A program made the position numbers and the translations under genes. This document shows positions 1 through 6,942 of a DNA stretch of 61,861 bases, piece after piece. The notes under the pieces were generated by a model. The model saw only the letters and a program-made list of their open reading frames with translations, ran no database searches and was not told the DNA's origin. Source of the DNA: an uncultured Collinsella sp. (GTDB taxonomy: Bacteria; Actinomycetota; Coriobacteriia; Coriobacteriales; Coriobacteriaceae); NCBI GenBank assembly GCA_900544845.1, contig UQWV01000003.1, positions 1 to 61,861 of the forward strand, given 5' to 3'. How positions within the stretch are numbered: position 1 is the first letter of the stretch; each line of letters opens with the position of its first letter.

Positions 1-169
1 AGGTGCCTTGAAACAAGGCGGCATTGACCTTCTGGTCATGCCGCCGAAGTTGAAAGGCAGATTGCCGCTCTGGCGGGTTTGCAGCGTCGGCCGGTCCGCC
101 GTTCGGCAGAACGGCGGAACCTGAGGTGCAGCGTCGGCTGGTTGCGCGGTTTGGTAAAACCGCGTAACC
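1..169 (-). repeat. Structured intergenic repeat, copy 1 (after lacC)
   Basis: The segment begins directly after the lacC stop and matches 2291-2412 over about 115 bp. Read on the minus (transcribed) strand it shows a hairpin at 139-169, a second hairpin at about 93-121 with arms GGTTCCGCCGTTC / GAACGGCGGACC, a shared linker GCCGACGCTGC, and a third hairpin at about 19-47 with arms GGCGGCATGACC / GGTCAATGCCGCC. The first two hairpins look like a tandem duplication of one unit. Relative to copy 2 one stem carries a compensatory base-pair change. The function is unknown; a transcribed RNA structure is the simplest reading. Confidence 0.75.
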
Positions 170-1105
170 CTACAGCTCCGTTACTTCAACACTGTTGTAG
201 ATCTCGTCCCAGCGGTCCATGACCAGGTGGCCGGTCTTGGGATCCATGGCGTTAAGCTTGCCGCAGGTATTGGCGGTCTTGAGCACCGTGACGTCGTCGG
301 CGCCGGCAGCAATGGCATGCGCAAAGCCGGCGATGGTCGAGTCGCCGGAACCCGTCGCGTTCACAGCCGCAATCGCAGGCGTCTTGGCGCGGAACGCACG
401 ACCCTCATGGAAGCCCACCGAACCGGCAGCGCCCATCGAAACGACAACCCAGGGAATACCGGCAAAGCGGTCATCGGCGGCGAGCGCCTCGCGCAGGGCA
501 TCGACATCATCGGTCGTAAAGGACGTACCCAGCAGGCCGTTGATCTCGGTCAGGTTGGGCTTTACGAGCTCAGGCTTAGCGTCGGACTCCAGCGCGGCTT
601 CCAACGATGCACCCGAGGTGTCGAGCAGCACCTTGGCGCCCGCCTCCTCGGCAATCTTGACGAGCTCGGCATAGTAGCCGGCATCGACACCACGCGGCAG
701 CGAGCCCGAAAGCGTCACAACGTCCGCTTTCGCTGCAAGCTCGGCAAACTTGGCCGTAAAGGCCTCGAGCTCGGCCGGGGCGATCTGCGGGCCGCTCTCC
801 AGCAGCTCGGTCTGATTGCCCTCGTGCAGAATATTCAGGCAAATGCGCGTCTCACCGGCGATGGGCACAAAGTCGTTCTTGACGCCATCGGCATCCATAA
901 GTTCGGCCATATAGGCACCCATGTGGCCGCCGAGCAGACCGGTCGCGAGCACGTCGTCGCCCAGCTGCAGCAGCACTCGACTCACGTTGAGGCCCTTGCC
1001 GCCAGCGGTCTTTTCGGGCGTCACACGGTTAACATCGTCTATGATCAACTTGTCGAGCTGATAGCGCGTATCAATCGACGGGTTCATGGTAACGGTCAGA
1101 ATCAT
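170..1105 (-). CDS. lacC: Tagatose-6-phosphate kinase (PfkB family), copy 1
   Basis: This 311-residue PfkB-family sugar kinase most likely phosphorylates tagatose-6-P to tagatose-1,6-bisphosphate in the lactose/galactose-6-P pathway. The N-terminus MILTVTMNPSID, the GGKGLNVSRVL substrate loop and the C-terminal NATGSGDSTIAGF anion-hole/catalytic-Asp motif are typical of LacC and FruK. The start at 1105 is chosen over an in-frame upstream start because AGGAG sits six bases ahead. It is last in lacA-lacB-lacX-lacC, 54 bp after lacX. A close paralogue lies at 24861-25796. A 1-phosphofructokinase role cannot be excluded from sequence alone, but lacA/lacB context favours tagatose-6-P. Confidence 0.88.
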   Translation of the reverse strand: MILTVTMNPSIDTRYQLDKLIIDDVNRVTPEKTAGGKGLNVSRVLLQLGDDVLATGLLGGHMGAYMAELMDADGVKNDFVPIAGETRICLNILHEGNQTELLESGPQIAPAELEAFTAKFAELAAKADVVTLSGSLPRGVDAGYYAELVKIAEEAGAKVLLDTSGASLEAALESDAKPELVKPNLTEINGLLGTSFTTDDVDALREALAADDRFAGIPWVVVSMGAAGSVGFHEGRAFRAKTPAIAAVNATGSGDSTIAGFAHAIAAGADDVTVLKTANTCGKLNAMDPKTGHLVMDRWDEIYNSVEVTEL

Positions 1106-1159
1106 GTTGAACTCCTGTTTCCGGGGCGGCATAACCCGCCCCAAACATACGATAGCTCG

Positions 1160-2041
1160 TTAAAGGATCTCGATCTCAAAGCCGCGGGTGACGGTCTCTC
1201 CCGGCTTGGCCACCAGGCAGCCGCGCTTGTGCTCCAGAATATCGTCCTCGTCGGAGCAGGTGGACAGGCCGCCCCACGGTTCCACGGCCACAAAGTCGCC
1301 CTCGGGCTTGCTCCACACAATCAGGTATGGCATATCGGGGAACGTCAGGCGCACGCCCTTGTCCTCGGTTTTCTTGGTCAACGTAACCACGTGGCTCTCG
1401 AGCACGTCAAAGATGGTCTCTGCGAAGTCAAAGAGTTCGTGGGTCAGCGGCAGGTCATGGCCAACCATCGGGTTCTTGCTGCGATGCTCAACATCAATCA
1501 GGCCCGTCGAGGGAACGGCAGTACAGAGCTCGGCGGCCTCGCGCTGCTCAAAACGGAGCTCGTAGTCGTCGTAGGACTCGCCCTCGTCAAGCGGGCACTT
1601 AAAGCCAGGGTGACCGCCCACAAAGAACGGCATGTCCTCGGTGCCCTCATTGGTCACCTCGTACGACACGGCCACCTTTTCCGAATCGATCGTGTAACGA
1701 GCAACGATCTTAAACGGATACGGGTACTGCTCGAGCAACTCAGCATGGTCGGCAGAGCTTAAGCTCAGCGCAACCATGTTGTCGCTCTGCTCCTCAAGCT
1801 TCCACTCCTGTTTGCGCGCAAAGCCGTGGCGGGCGAGCTTTACCTCGCGACCGCCCATGGTCATTGCGTGACCGTCACGAAGGCCACCGCAGATCGGGAA
1901 ACAAATGGGTGCCTGGCCCGACCAGACCGCCGGGTCACCCTGCCACAGATACTCGCGACCGTCGGCCACAATTGAGGTGAACGATCCGCCAGCCGTGCTC
2001 AGTGCCACGCGGATAGAACCGTTATCAAGAACAAACTCCAT
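1160..2041 (-). CDS. lacX: Aldose 1-epimerase-like protein (LacX family), copy 1
   Basis: A 293-residue galactose-mutarotase superfamily protein. The stretches GGSFTSIVADGREYLWQGDP near the N-terminus and VGGHPGFKCPL in the middle are typical of the LacX branch, where the HPGF histidine is a likely substrate or catalytic residue. LacX accompanies lactose operons in Firmicutes and presumably interconverts sugar-phosphate anomers, but its exact substrate is not established. The start at 2041 matches the paralogue at 25856-26737 in length; an upstream in-frame start is rejected. It lies between lacB (373-bp gap with a structured repeat) and lacC (54-bp gap). Confidence 0.85.
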   Translation of the reverse strand: MEFVLDNGSIRVALSTAGGSFTSIVADGREYLWQGDPAVWSGQAPICFPICGGLRDGHAMTMGGREVKLARHGFARKQEWKLEEQSDNMVALSLSSADHAELLEQYPYPFKIVARYTIDSEKVAVSYEVTNEGTEDMPFFVGGHPGFKCPLDEGESYDDYELRFEQREAAELCTAVPSTGLIDVEHRSKNPMVGHDLPLTHELFDFAETIFDVLESHVVTLTKKTEDKGVRLTFPDMPYLIVWSKPEGDFVAVEPWGGLSTCSDEDDILEHKRGCLVAKPGETVTRGFEIEIL

Positions 2042-2290
2042 AGGAGCCTTCCCTTTCTTACGACAGCCCGCCAAGTCAATAGGGCTGATAGAAAACCGGC
2101 CCGCGCCCCCTCACAGAAACGCGAGCCGTCAATTGAAAAGCTGCAGAATACCGGGTCCCGCCAAAACGAAGCCCACAAGCTCAGCAAGCAAACGTGTTAT
2201 CGGAGCAGCTTACTGAACCAGAAAGCTTCGCAACAACAGCGGTAACCCCACAGGTACCCCCAACGTCAGCGAGAAGTCAGCTGGCGAGGC
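2042..2290. other. Intergenic stretch between lacB and lacX without a gene
   Basis: With 2291-2414 this makes a 373-bp gap inside an otherwise compact operon. No convincing coding region is seen. The lacX-proximal part holds only the purine-rich lacX ribosome site. It could hide an internal promoter, but no clear -10/-35 pair was identified. Confidence 0.4.
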
Positions 2291-2412
2291 AAGGTGCCGT
2301 GAAGCGAGGCGGCATTGACCTTCTGGTCATGCCGCCGAAGCTGAACGGCAGATTGCCCGCCAGATGGCTTCGCAGCGTCGGCCGGTCCGGCGTTCGGTAG
2401 AACGCCGGAACC
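2291..2412 (-). repeat. Structured intergenic repeat, copy 2 (after lacB)
   Basis: This begins two bases after the lacB stop and aligns with 1-121. The conserved blocks on the minus strand are the hairpin with arms GGTTCCGGCGTTC / GAACGCCGGACC and tetraloop TACC, the linker GCCGACGCTGC, GGCAATCTGCC, and the hairpin GGCGGCATGACC / GGTCAATGCCGCC. The central stem pair is G-C here where copy 1 has C-G, so pairing is kept while sequence changes. Confidence 0.75.
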
Positions 2413-2414
2413 CC

Positions 2415-2939
2415 TTAGTCGTGATACTCGCCGCGGTCCCACTTCTCGAGGAACTCGTCAAAGAAGTGCGGGTCAGCCTGAGCCTCGGCGTCGGCCTTGT
2501 TGCAGGCATCGATCTTGGCGATCAGGGCGTCGTGCTCGGGAGTCTTCTCGTAGGGCTCCTCCAGGAAGGCAAGCATGATATCGGCCATCAGGAACTCGCC
2601 GGTGATCTTGCCGCCAAAGCCCACGATGTTGGCGTTGAGCTCGCGACGGGCATACAGGGCAGAGGTCATGTCGCGGACCAGGGCGCAGCGGGCGCCGGGG
2701 ACCTTGTTGACGGCGTTGGTGATGCCGATGCCGGTGCCGCACAGGGCCACGCCAAAGTCGGCCTTGCCGCTGGCAACAGCCTCGCCCACGGCCTTGCCGT
2801 AGATGGGATAGTGCGTACGGGTGTGGCTGTAGGTGCCGCAGTCGAGCACCTTGTAGCCAGCCTGCTCCAGGCGGTCGGCCAGATAGATCTTCTCGTCCGT
2901 AACGATATGGTCGCAACCGATTGCGATGGTCTTCTTCAT
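2415..2939 (-). CDS. lacB: Galactose-6-phosphate isomerase subunit LacB (RpiB family)
   Basis: A 174-residue RpiB/LacA/LacB-fold isomerase. With LacA it forms the galactose-6-P to tagatose-6-P isomerase. Visible landmarks are the IAIGCDHIVTDEK N-terminus, the CGTGIGITNAVNKV active-site loop with its catalytic-type cysteine, and NANIVGFGGKITG near the C-terminus. Its length fits LacB (about 171) rather than LacA (about 141). AAAGGA lies eight bases ahead of the ATG. It follows lacA by 63 bp. An RpiB (ribose-5-P isomerase) role is less likely because both subunit types sit side by side with lacX and lacC. Confidence 0.9.
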   Translation of the reverse strand: MKKTIAIGCDHIVTDEKIYLADRLEQAGYKVLDCGTYSHTRTHYPIYGKAVGEAVASGKADFGVALCGTGIGITNAVNKVPGARCALVRDMTSALYARRELNANIVGFGGKITGEFLMADIMLAFLEEPYEKTPEHDALIAKIDACNKADAEAQADPHFFDEFLEKWDRGEYHD

Positions 2940-3002
2940 CAGAACGTCCTTTCGTCTGAATTCACAAGTTGAGGTAGAAGTTCGAGTTCTCGGTGGCTCT
3001 CG

Positions 3003-3431
3003 TTAGGCCATCTTGTTGAGCATGTCGACACGGATCTGGTGACGGCCGCCGGCGTACTGGGCACGCAGGAACTCACGGGCGATCTTCTTAGCGACCTCGG
3101 TGCCCACAACGCCCGGGCCCATGGTGACCATGCGCGAGCCGTTGTGCTCGCGGGTCATGTAAGCGGAACGCTCGTCGGAAATGTTGGCGACGACCATGCC
3201 CTTGATCTTGACGGCGGCCATATAGGAGCCGACGCCGTACTTATCGAATGCGAAGCCCTGGGAATCCTTGTGCTCCAGCAGGTCCTTGGCAACGGCGGTC
3301 GCGGAATCGACAAAGTCCGCGGCAGGGGTCTCGGAATAGTCGACGACCTCGTGACCGTCGGCGATGAGCATCTCCTTGATGGACTCCTTCATCGACATAC
3401 CGTCGGCATCGGAAGCGATTACAACCCTCAT
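3003..3431 (-). CDS. lacA: Galactose-6-phosphate isomerase subunit LacA
   Basis: A 142-residue RpiB-fold protein and the first gene of the minus-strand lac cluster. Features are MRVVIASDADGMSMKESI at the N-terminus, DKYGVGSYMAAVKIKGM in the region that is CGTGIG in LacB, and EHNGSRMVTMGPGVVG. The loss of the active-site cysteine here, kept in LacB, is the usual LacA/LacB division of labour. AAGGAGG precedes the ATG by five bases. The upstream gap (3432-3738) carries candidate DeoR-type operators. Confidence 0.9.
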   Translation of the reverse strand: MRVVIASDADGMSMKESIKEMLIADGHEVVDYSETPAADFVDSATAVAKDLLEHKDSQGFAFDKYGVGSYMAAVKIKGMVVANISDERSAYMTREHNGSRMVTMGPGVVGTEVAKKIAREFLRAQYAGGRHQIRVDMLNKMA

Positions 3432-3525
3432 GACATCCTCCTTGAGAGATACGCAGGTGCGTAGTTTCTGTTTGGAAGTGTTGAATCGCGTTCAGGTCCG
3501 GGCATCTGAATGTGCGGTTCTTCAC

Positions 3526-3545
3526 TGTTCATGTTTATTTGAACA
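3526..3545. promoter_or_regulatory. Inverted repeat, candidate DeoR/LacR operator upstream of lacA
   Basis: TGTTCA and TGAACA form a perfect 6-bp inverted repeat around eight AT-rich bases, about 95 bp upstream of lacA. A related GAACAG follows at once. GAACA-type half sites are common for DeoR-family sugar-phosphate repressors. Assignment to the DeoR regulator at 21021 is inference; half sites of the same type (GAACAAA) lie upstream of that gene. Confidence 0.45.
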
Positions 3546-3581
3546 CATTCGAACAGTAACTGCAACAACTATTTGTTTATC

Positions 3582-3601
3582 TTTGTTCTTTTTTGAACAA
3601 A
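3582..3601. promoter_or_regulatory. Second inverted repeat upstream of lacA, candidate DeoR/LacR operator
   Basis: TTTGTTC and GAACAAA form a perfect 7-bp inverted repeat separated by six T residues. With 3526-3545 it gives two GAACA-type sites 56 bp apart in the lacA promoter gap, suitable for cooperative or looping repression. The rest of the 307-bp gap is AT-rich and shows no gene. Confidence 0.45.
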
Positions 3602-3663
3602 TATCGTTCACGGATGATTGCTGACCGTTTGAGCCGGGCGCGGACGTAGCGACCATGTGTTCA

Positions 3664-3704
3664 ACAAACAAAAGGGCGGCCAAGAACGTGTCTCGGCCGC
3701 CCTT
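3664..3704 (-). terminator. Rho-independent terminator of the 3739-4770 gene
   Basis: The arms GGGCGGCC / GGCCGCCC enclose about 13 bases, and on the minus strand are followed by TTTTGTTTG. It lies 35 bp past the stop of the membrane-protein gene. Confidence 0.75.
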
Positions 3705-3738
3705 CGGCGGTATTCCCCGGTATATACAGCTGTTTTAG

Positions 3739-4770
3739 CTACTCGGACTGCCCACCCTTTTTGGCGTGCTTGGACGGAGCACTCAGAAAGCGGCCCGTCA
3801 AATAGTTCGCCGGGCCGGAAATATCGATCCCCAGCAGCACGTGTCCCAGCCACAGGAACGCCACGAGCACCAGCAGCGGGATAACGCACGAGGTCACGAT
3901 CATCACGATGACGCCTTCAATCAGATCGGTCACCTGCCGCACAATCTCATCGGTCATCTGCTTGGCGCCGCCGGTCACCGACGTAACAAGGCTCGATGCC
4001 CCATCAGTCAACTGCTCGAGCACGTTTTTGGACTCCGTGGCCTCGGATTTTTTCTTGTTCGATTTTGAGCTGGTCTCGGCTGACTTGTCCGTGGTGTCGG
4101 CCGCGTCCGCAGCGTCCGCAGCCTTTTGCTCAGCTTGCTCAATACTTACGCGATACGTTTCATCGACCTTCTGCGACACCCATACGCTCGCGGGCACGAG
4201 CGCCATGCCGATCACGGCAACCACCAGCACGCGCGTCGCCACACGGCGCAGGACAGCGCTCGTGCTCCAGCGCCCGTGAATACCGAGCGACACCGCAAAG
4301 AGCACCAACGCAAACGGGATTAAGATGCCCAGGCCAACCGACCAGAAAATGGTTAGCAGGTATTTCTCGAGGTAGAGCACGGCAAGCACGATACCCAAGT
4401 TTCCTGAAAGCTGCGCGAGCTGTTCGGCAACCGGCGTTCCCGTATCACCCGGCAGCGCGGTAATGCCCGCAGACAGCGCCACGCACGAGGTCGTGAGCGC
4501 CAGTACATTACCCTTCTTTTGATCGATGACCTCGATGGTGGAGTCCCAAGTTTTGGTATCGGCGAAATGCGGACGAGCTACAAAGCCCGACAGCAGCGCC
4601 AGGACCACGAGCGCAACGATAAAGCCAATCTGCAGCTTTTTGTTTGCGCACACGACATCGGACAGGCTGGGCTGCAGCTCGGTTACCGTCGTGTGCTCGG
4701 TTATCTGGACAGGACGCCCATGAGCCATCTCGTGTGCGCCTCTTTTTTGTATTGACCCGTTATCCGGCAT
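3739..4770 (-). CDS. Multi-pass membrane protein of unknown function
   Basis: A 343-residue protein I do not recognise. Hydrophobic segments lie at about residues 47-65, 88-105, 124-160 (probably two spans), 181-198 and 284-315. A charged, Ala/Ser/Lys-rich stretch (about 205-250) separates the last span from the others and could be a cytoplasmic or wall-facing linker. A short amphipathic region (250-283) precedes the final span. GAGGAGG sits seven bases ahead of the ATG at 4770, so the long form is chosen over a Met 14 codons later. It is monocistronic with its own terminator; nothing nearby indicates a partner. Confidence 0.75.
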   Translation of the reverse strand: MPDNGSIQKRGAHEMAHGRPVQITEHTTVTELQPSLSDVVCANKKLQIGFIVALVVLALLSGFVARPHFADTKTWDSTIEVIDQKKGNVLALTTSCVALSAGITALPGDTGTPVAEQLAQLSGNLGIVLAVLYLEKYLLTIFWSVGLGILIPFALVLFAVSLGIHGRWSTSAVLRRVATRVLVVAVIGMALVPASVWVSQKVDETYRVSIEQAEQKAADAADAADTTDKSAETSSKSNKKKSEATESKNVLEQLTDGASSLVTSVTGGAKQMTDEIVRQVTDLIEGVIVMIVTSCVIPLLVLVAFLWLGHVLLGIDISGPANYLTGRFLSAPSKHAKKGGQSE

Positions 4771-4886
4771 TTGGATACCTCCTCAGTCCGGCGTTTAATG
4801 CGAAAGGAAGTATACCCACCGAGCAAAAATCGAACGGGAGGACAACGGTGCGCACCAAGACTGTCCCCAATGACTACCTCCGGATG

Positions 4887-4954
4887 AGTTGCGGTGGAAT
4901 AGGGATTGTTTTGCGCCCGTCAGCCCCTATTCAGTCCCTATTTCACCGCAACTT
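4887..4954. repeat. 68-bp imperfect palindromic repeat, copy 1
   Basis: AGTTGCGGTGGAATAGGGA and TCCCTATTTCACCGCAACT form long arms with a 20-30-base centre. The same palindrome, with a different centre, occurs at 48817-48885. Flanking CCTCC / GGAGG extends the pairing to about 4876-4959. It is adjacent to the fragment GACTGTCCCCAATGACTA (4858-4875), which belongs to another repeat family. Confidence 0.8.
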
Positions 4955-4965
4955 GGAGGAGGACA

Positions 4966-4998
4966 GAAAAAGCCCTGCTGCGGATAGCGGCAGGGCTT
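4966..4998 (-). terminator. Terminator of the lactose-family IIA gene
   Basis: AAGCCCTGC and GCAGGGCTT arms are followed on the minus strand by TTTTTCTGTCC, 30 bp past the IIA stop. Confidence 0.75.
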
Positions 4999-5027
4999 AT
5001 GGAAGGGGACTTGGTTGTGAGGGCTCG

Positions 5028-5366
5028 TTAGGCGAGCTTGGCCTCGAGCTCGGCGATGCGCTTGTAGGCATCGATGGTAAAGCGGGCCTGCTTCTCCAGG
5101 ATCATAGTGGTCATGAGGGTGTCCTGAGCGTGAGCCATGATGAAGGTCATCTCCATCTCGCCACCGCCGGCCTCCTGCGAAAGCAGCTTGGTCTGCGTGT
5201 CGTGGGCACCGATGAGCGCATCGCTGGCATCCTTGTGCAGCTGCTCGGCCTTCTCAAAGTCACCCTCGCGAGCAGCATCGAGCGCTGCAAGCAGATCGGT
5301 CTGGGCGTCACCTGCGTATGCGACAATCTCGAATCCAACCATCGAGATTTCTTCTTTGGTTGCCAT
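5028..5366 (-). CDS. PTS lactose/cellobiose-family EIIA
   Basis: A 112-residue all-helical IIA of the lactose/chitobiose family, which passes the phosphoryl group from HPr to EIIB. His79 in IMAHAQDTLMTT is the expected phosphorylation site, and Asp82 the expected metal ligand of the trimer. Gln/Ala-rich helices and length match LacF/CelC. GAAAGG precedes the ATG. It stands alone with its own terminator, and it is the only lactose-family IIA in the window, so it probably serves all three EIICB permeases at 6943, 13489 and 16709. Confidence 0.92.
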   Translation of the reverse strand: MATKEEISMVGFEIVAYAGDAQTDLLAALDAAREGDFEKAEQLHKDASDALIGAHDTQTKLLSQEAGGGEMEMTFIMAHAQDTLMTTMILEKQARFTIDAYKRIAELEAKLA

Positions 5367-5580
5367 ATTGCGTTCCTTTCACATATGAACCAATGGAGAG
5401 CATCGCGTCCGGGCATACGCGCTGCGTTCTGTATGGCAGAAACATTAACATTCAAACAAAAAAGAACAGCGCAAAACGTGATTTCGAGCTATGAACGGTC
5501 ACTTTTCGCCCGTGAACGGTTTTTAAACCAATCTGAACAATATCGAACACAATTAGCGGAAACCCAAACAGGCCCGTGCC

Positions 5581-6585
5581 CTAGCGCCAATCGCGCACCG
5601 TATCGCCCTCGACGAGTACGCCCGGAAACAGCATGTGCTCCACACCGGGTTCAACGCCCTCGGCACCGGCGATCTTATCGACCGCCCACATGCCGACGCG
5701 CTTGTTGTCAAAGCGCACCGTAGTCAGGCGACAATCGGGCACGATGTCGCCCAGACTGTCATCAACACCCACCACGCTCACGTCCTGGGGCACGCGCTTC
5801 CCGCGCGACTCGAGCCCACGGATGCAGCCATATGCCATGGCATCGTTGGAGGCATAAATGGCCGTACAGGTCGGATCGTCCGCCAGAGCCTGACCGGCAG
5901 CATACCCGCTCTGTGCCGTCCAATCGCCGCGCACGAGCTGCGGGGGCTCAATGCCATGCGCACGCAATGTCTCGCGCCAGCCTTCCTCGCGCCGCATGCC
6001 CGAAAGCGAGCGCTCGGGACACGAGATAAAGTGCACGGTTTTGTGCCCCCGCCCCAGCAAGTACTCGACCACCTGGCGCGAACAATCGAACTGGTCGTTA
6101 TCGACCGTTGAACAGAGCGGGTGCTCCAACATCGTAACGAGCACCGTCTGCATGCCGGGCAGCGGCTCGAAGGTTCCAAAGTCCGCCGGCATGCGGTTCA
6201 TAATCACAACCATGCCATCCACCGGCAGTGCGCTCATGCGCGACGATGCGCTCTCGAGGGTATACGGATGCCCGTCTACTTTAGTGAGGGTGATGGCATA
6301 GCCGTGCTTATCGGCCGCGGCGGCAAAGCCCTCCATACGGTCGAGATTGCCGGTGCCGGTAATGTTGAACATGGCGACGCCGACGGTCTTAAACTTACCG
6401 CGGCGCAGCGATCGACCGGCAAAATTGGGGCGATACCCCAGCTCGCGCATGGCGGCACGCACGCGTTCCTTGGTCTCGGGGCGCACGCTGGGCGAATCGT
6501 GCACGGTGCGCGAGACCGTCTGCTCCGAGACGCCCGCGAGGCGCGCTACGTCTTTGACGGATACCGATTTTTTAACAGCGGCCAT
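5581..6585 (-). CDS. LacI-family repressor, module 1
   Basis: A 334-residue LacI/GalR regulator. The N-terminal HTH (SVKDVARLAGVSEQTVSRTV, residues about 9-28) and hinge helix RPNFAGRSLRRGK are followed by a periplasmic-binding-like effector domain ending in FPGVLVEGDTVRDWR. It is divergent from the EIICB/GH1 pair at 6943-10224; the 357-bp gap holds three copies of ATGTnAACGwTGCCAT, one of them just 15 bp ahead of this start, suggesting autoregulation. The effector is probably a phosphorylated beta-galactoside or its breakdown product, by inference from neighbours. Confidence 0.9.
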   Translation of the reverse strand: MAAVKKSVSVKDVARLAGVSEQTVSRTVHDSPSVRPETKERVRAAMRELGYRPNFAGRSLRRGKFKTVGVAMFNITGTGNLDRMEGFAAAADKHGYAITLTKVDGHPYTLESASSRMSALPVDGMVVIMNRMPADFGTFEPLPGMQTVLVTMLEHPLCSTVDNDQFDCSRQVVEYLLGRGHKTVHFISCPERSLSGMRREEGWRETLRAHGIEPPQLVRGDWTAQSGYAAGQALADDPTCTAIYASNDAMAYGCIRGLESRGKRVPQDVSVVGVDDSLGDIVPDCRLTTVRFDNKRVGMWAVDKIAGAEGVEPGVEHMLFPGVLVEGDTVRDWR

Positions 6586-6599
6586 AGGTCGATCTTTCT

Positions 6600-6615
6600 A
6601 TGTCAACGATGCCAT
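6600..6615. promoter_or_regulatory. Module 1 LacI operator, site 1
   Basis: ATGTCAACGATGCCAT, a pseudo-palindrome centred on CG, ends 15 bp upstream of the repressor start. It matches the sites at 6745 and 6865. Confidence 0.5.
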
Positions 6616-6744
6616 TGGTGGCACCTTGCGCAGTCATTTTTAACGCCTTCAAGTATATCCAACGCCTCCCCCACCATACGCTCACCACCCAAAACCTACC
6701 GTTCACCGACATTTTTGCTTCCCCGAACGGCTTTTGTCGCCCAA

Positions 6745-6760
6745 ATGTTAACGTTGCCAT
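6745..6760. promoter_or_regulatory. Module 1 LacI operator, site 2
   Basis: ATGTTAACGTTGCCAT. The left half ATGTTAAC is shared with module 2 operators, while the right half GTTGCCAT is specific to module 1. Confidence 0.6.
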
Positions 6761-6864
6761 TGTGCAAACACAGAGCCACCGGGCGGCTCAAACGTTTACG
6801 CGCAAGGAATCGACGGTCCACAGGCACAGGGGCCATCGGTTCGCGTCTTATTTTGTGTCGCAAA

Positions 6865-6880
6865 ATGGCAACGTCAACAT
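6865..6880. promoter_or_regulatory. Module 1 LacI operator, site 3 (inverted)
   Basis: ATGGCAACGTCAACAT is the reverse complement of ATGTTGACGTTGCCAT. It lies 63 bp upstream of the EIICB start and 120 bp from site 2. Confidence 0.6.
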
Positions 6881-6942
6881 TTTGGCAACCAAACGTCAAA
6901 AGCTACCATCGTTGCCAACCCACCGACTCTTAGGAGCTTTGC

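Noticed and set aside
1..169. lacD aldolase 3' end
   Set aside because: No coding frame for an aldolase is visible here. If present it lies to the left of the window.
227..1762. 511-codon plus-strand frame over lacC and lacX
   Set aside because: Shadow of the two minus-strand genes, which have clear family motifs and ribosome sites.
2042..2290. Small ORF of 62 codons on the minus strand
   Set aside because: No ribosome site, overlaps the lacX start, and has an unusual Phe/Trp-rich composition.
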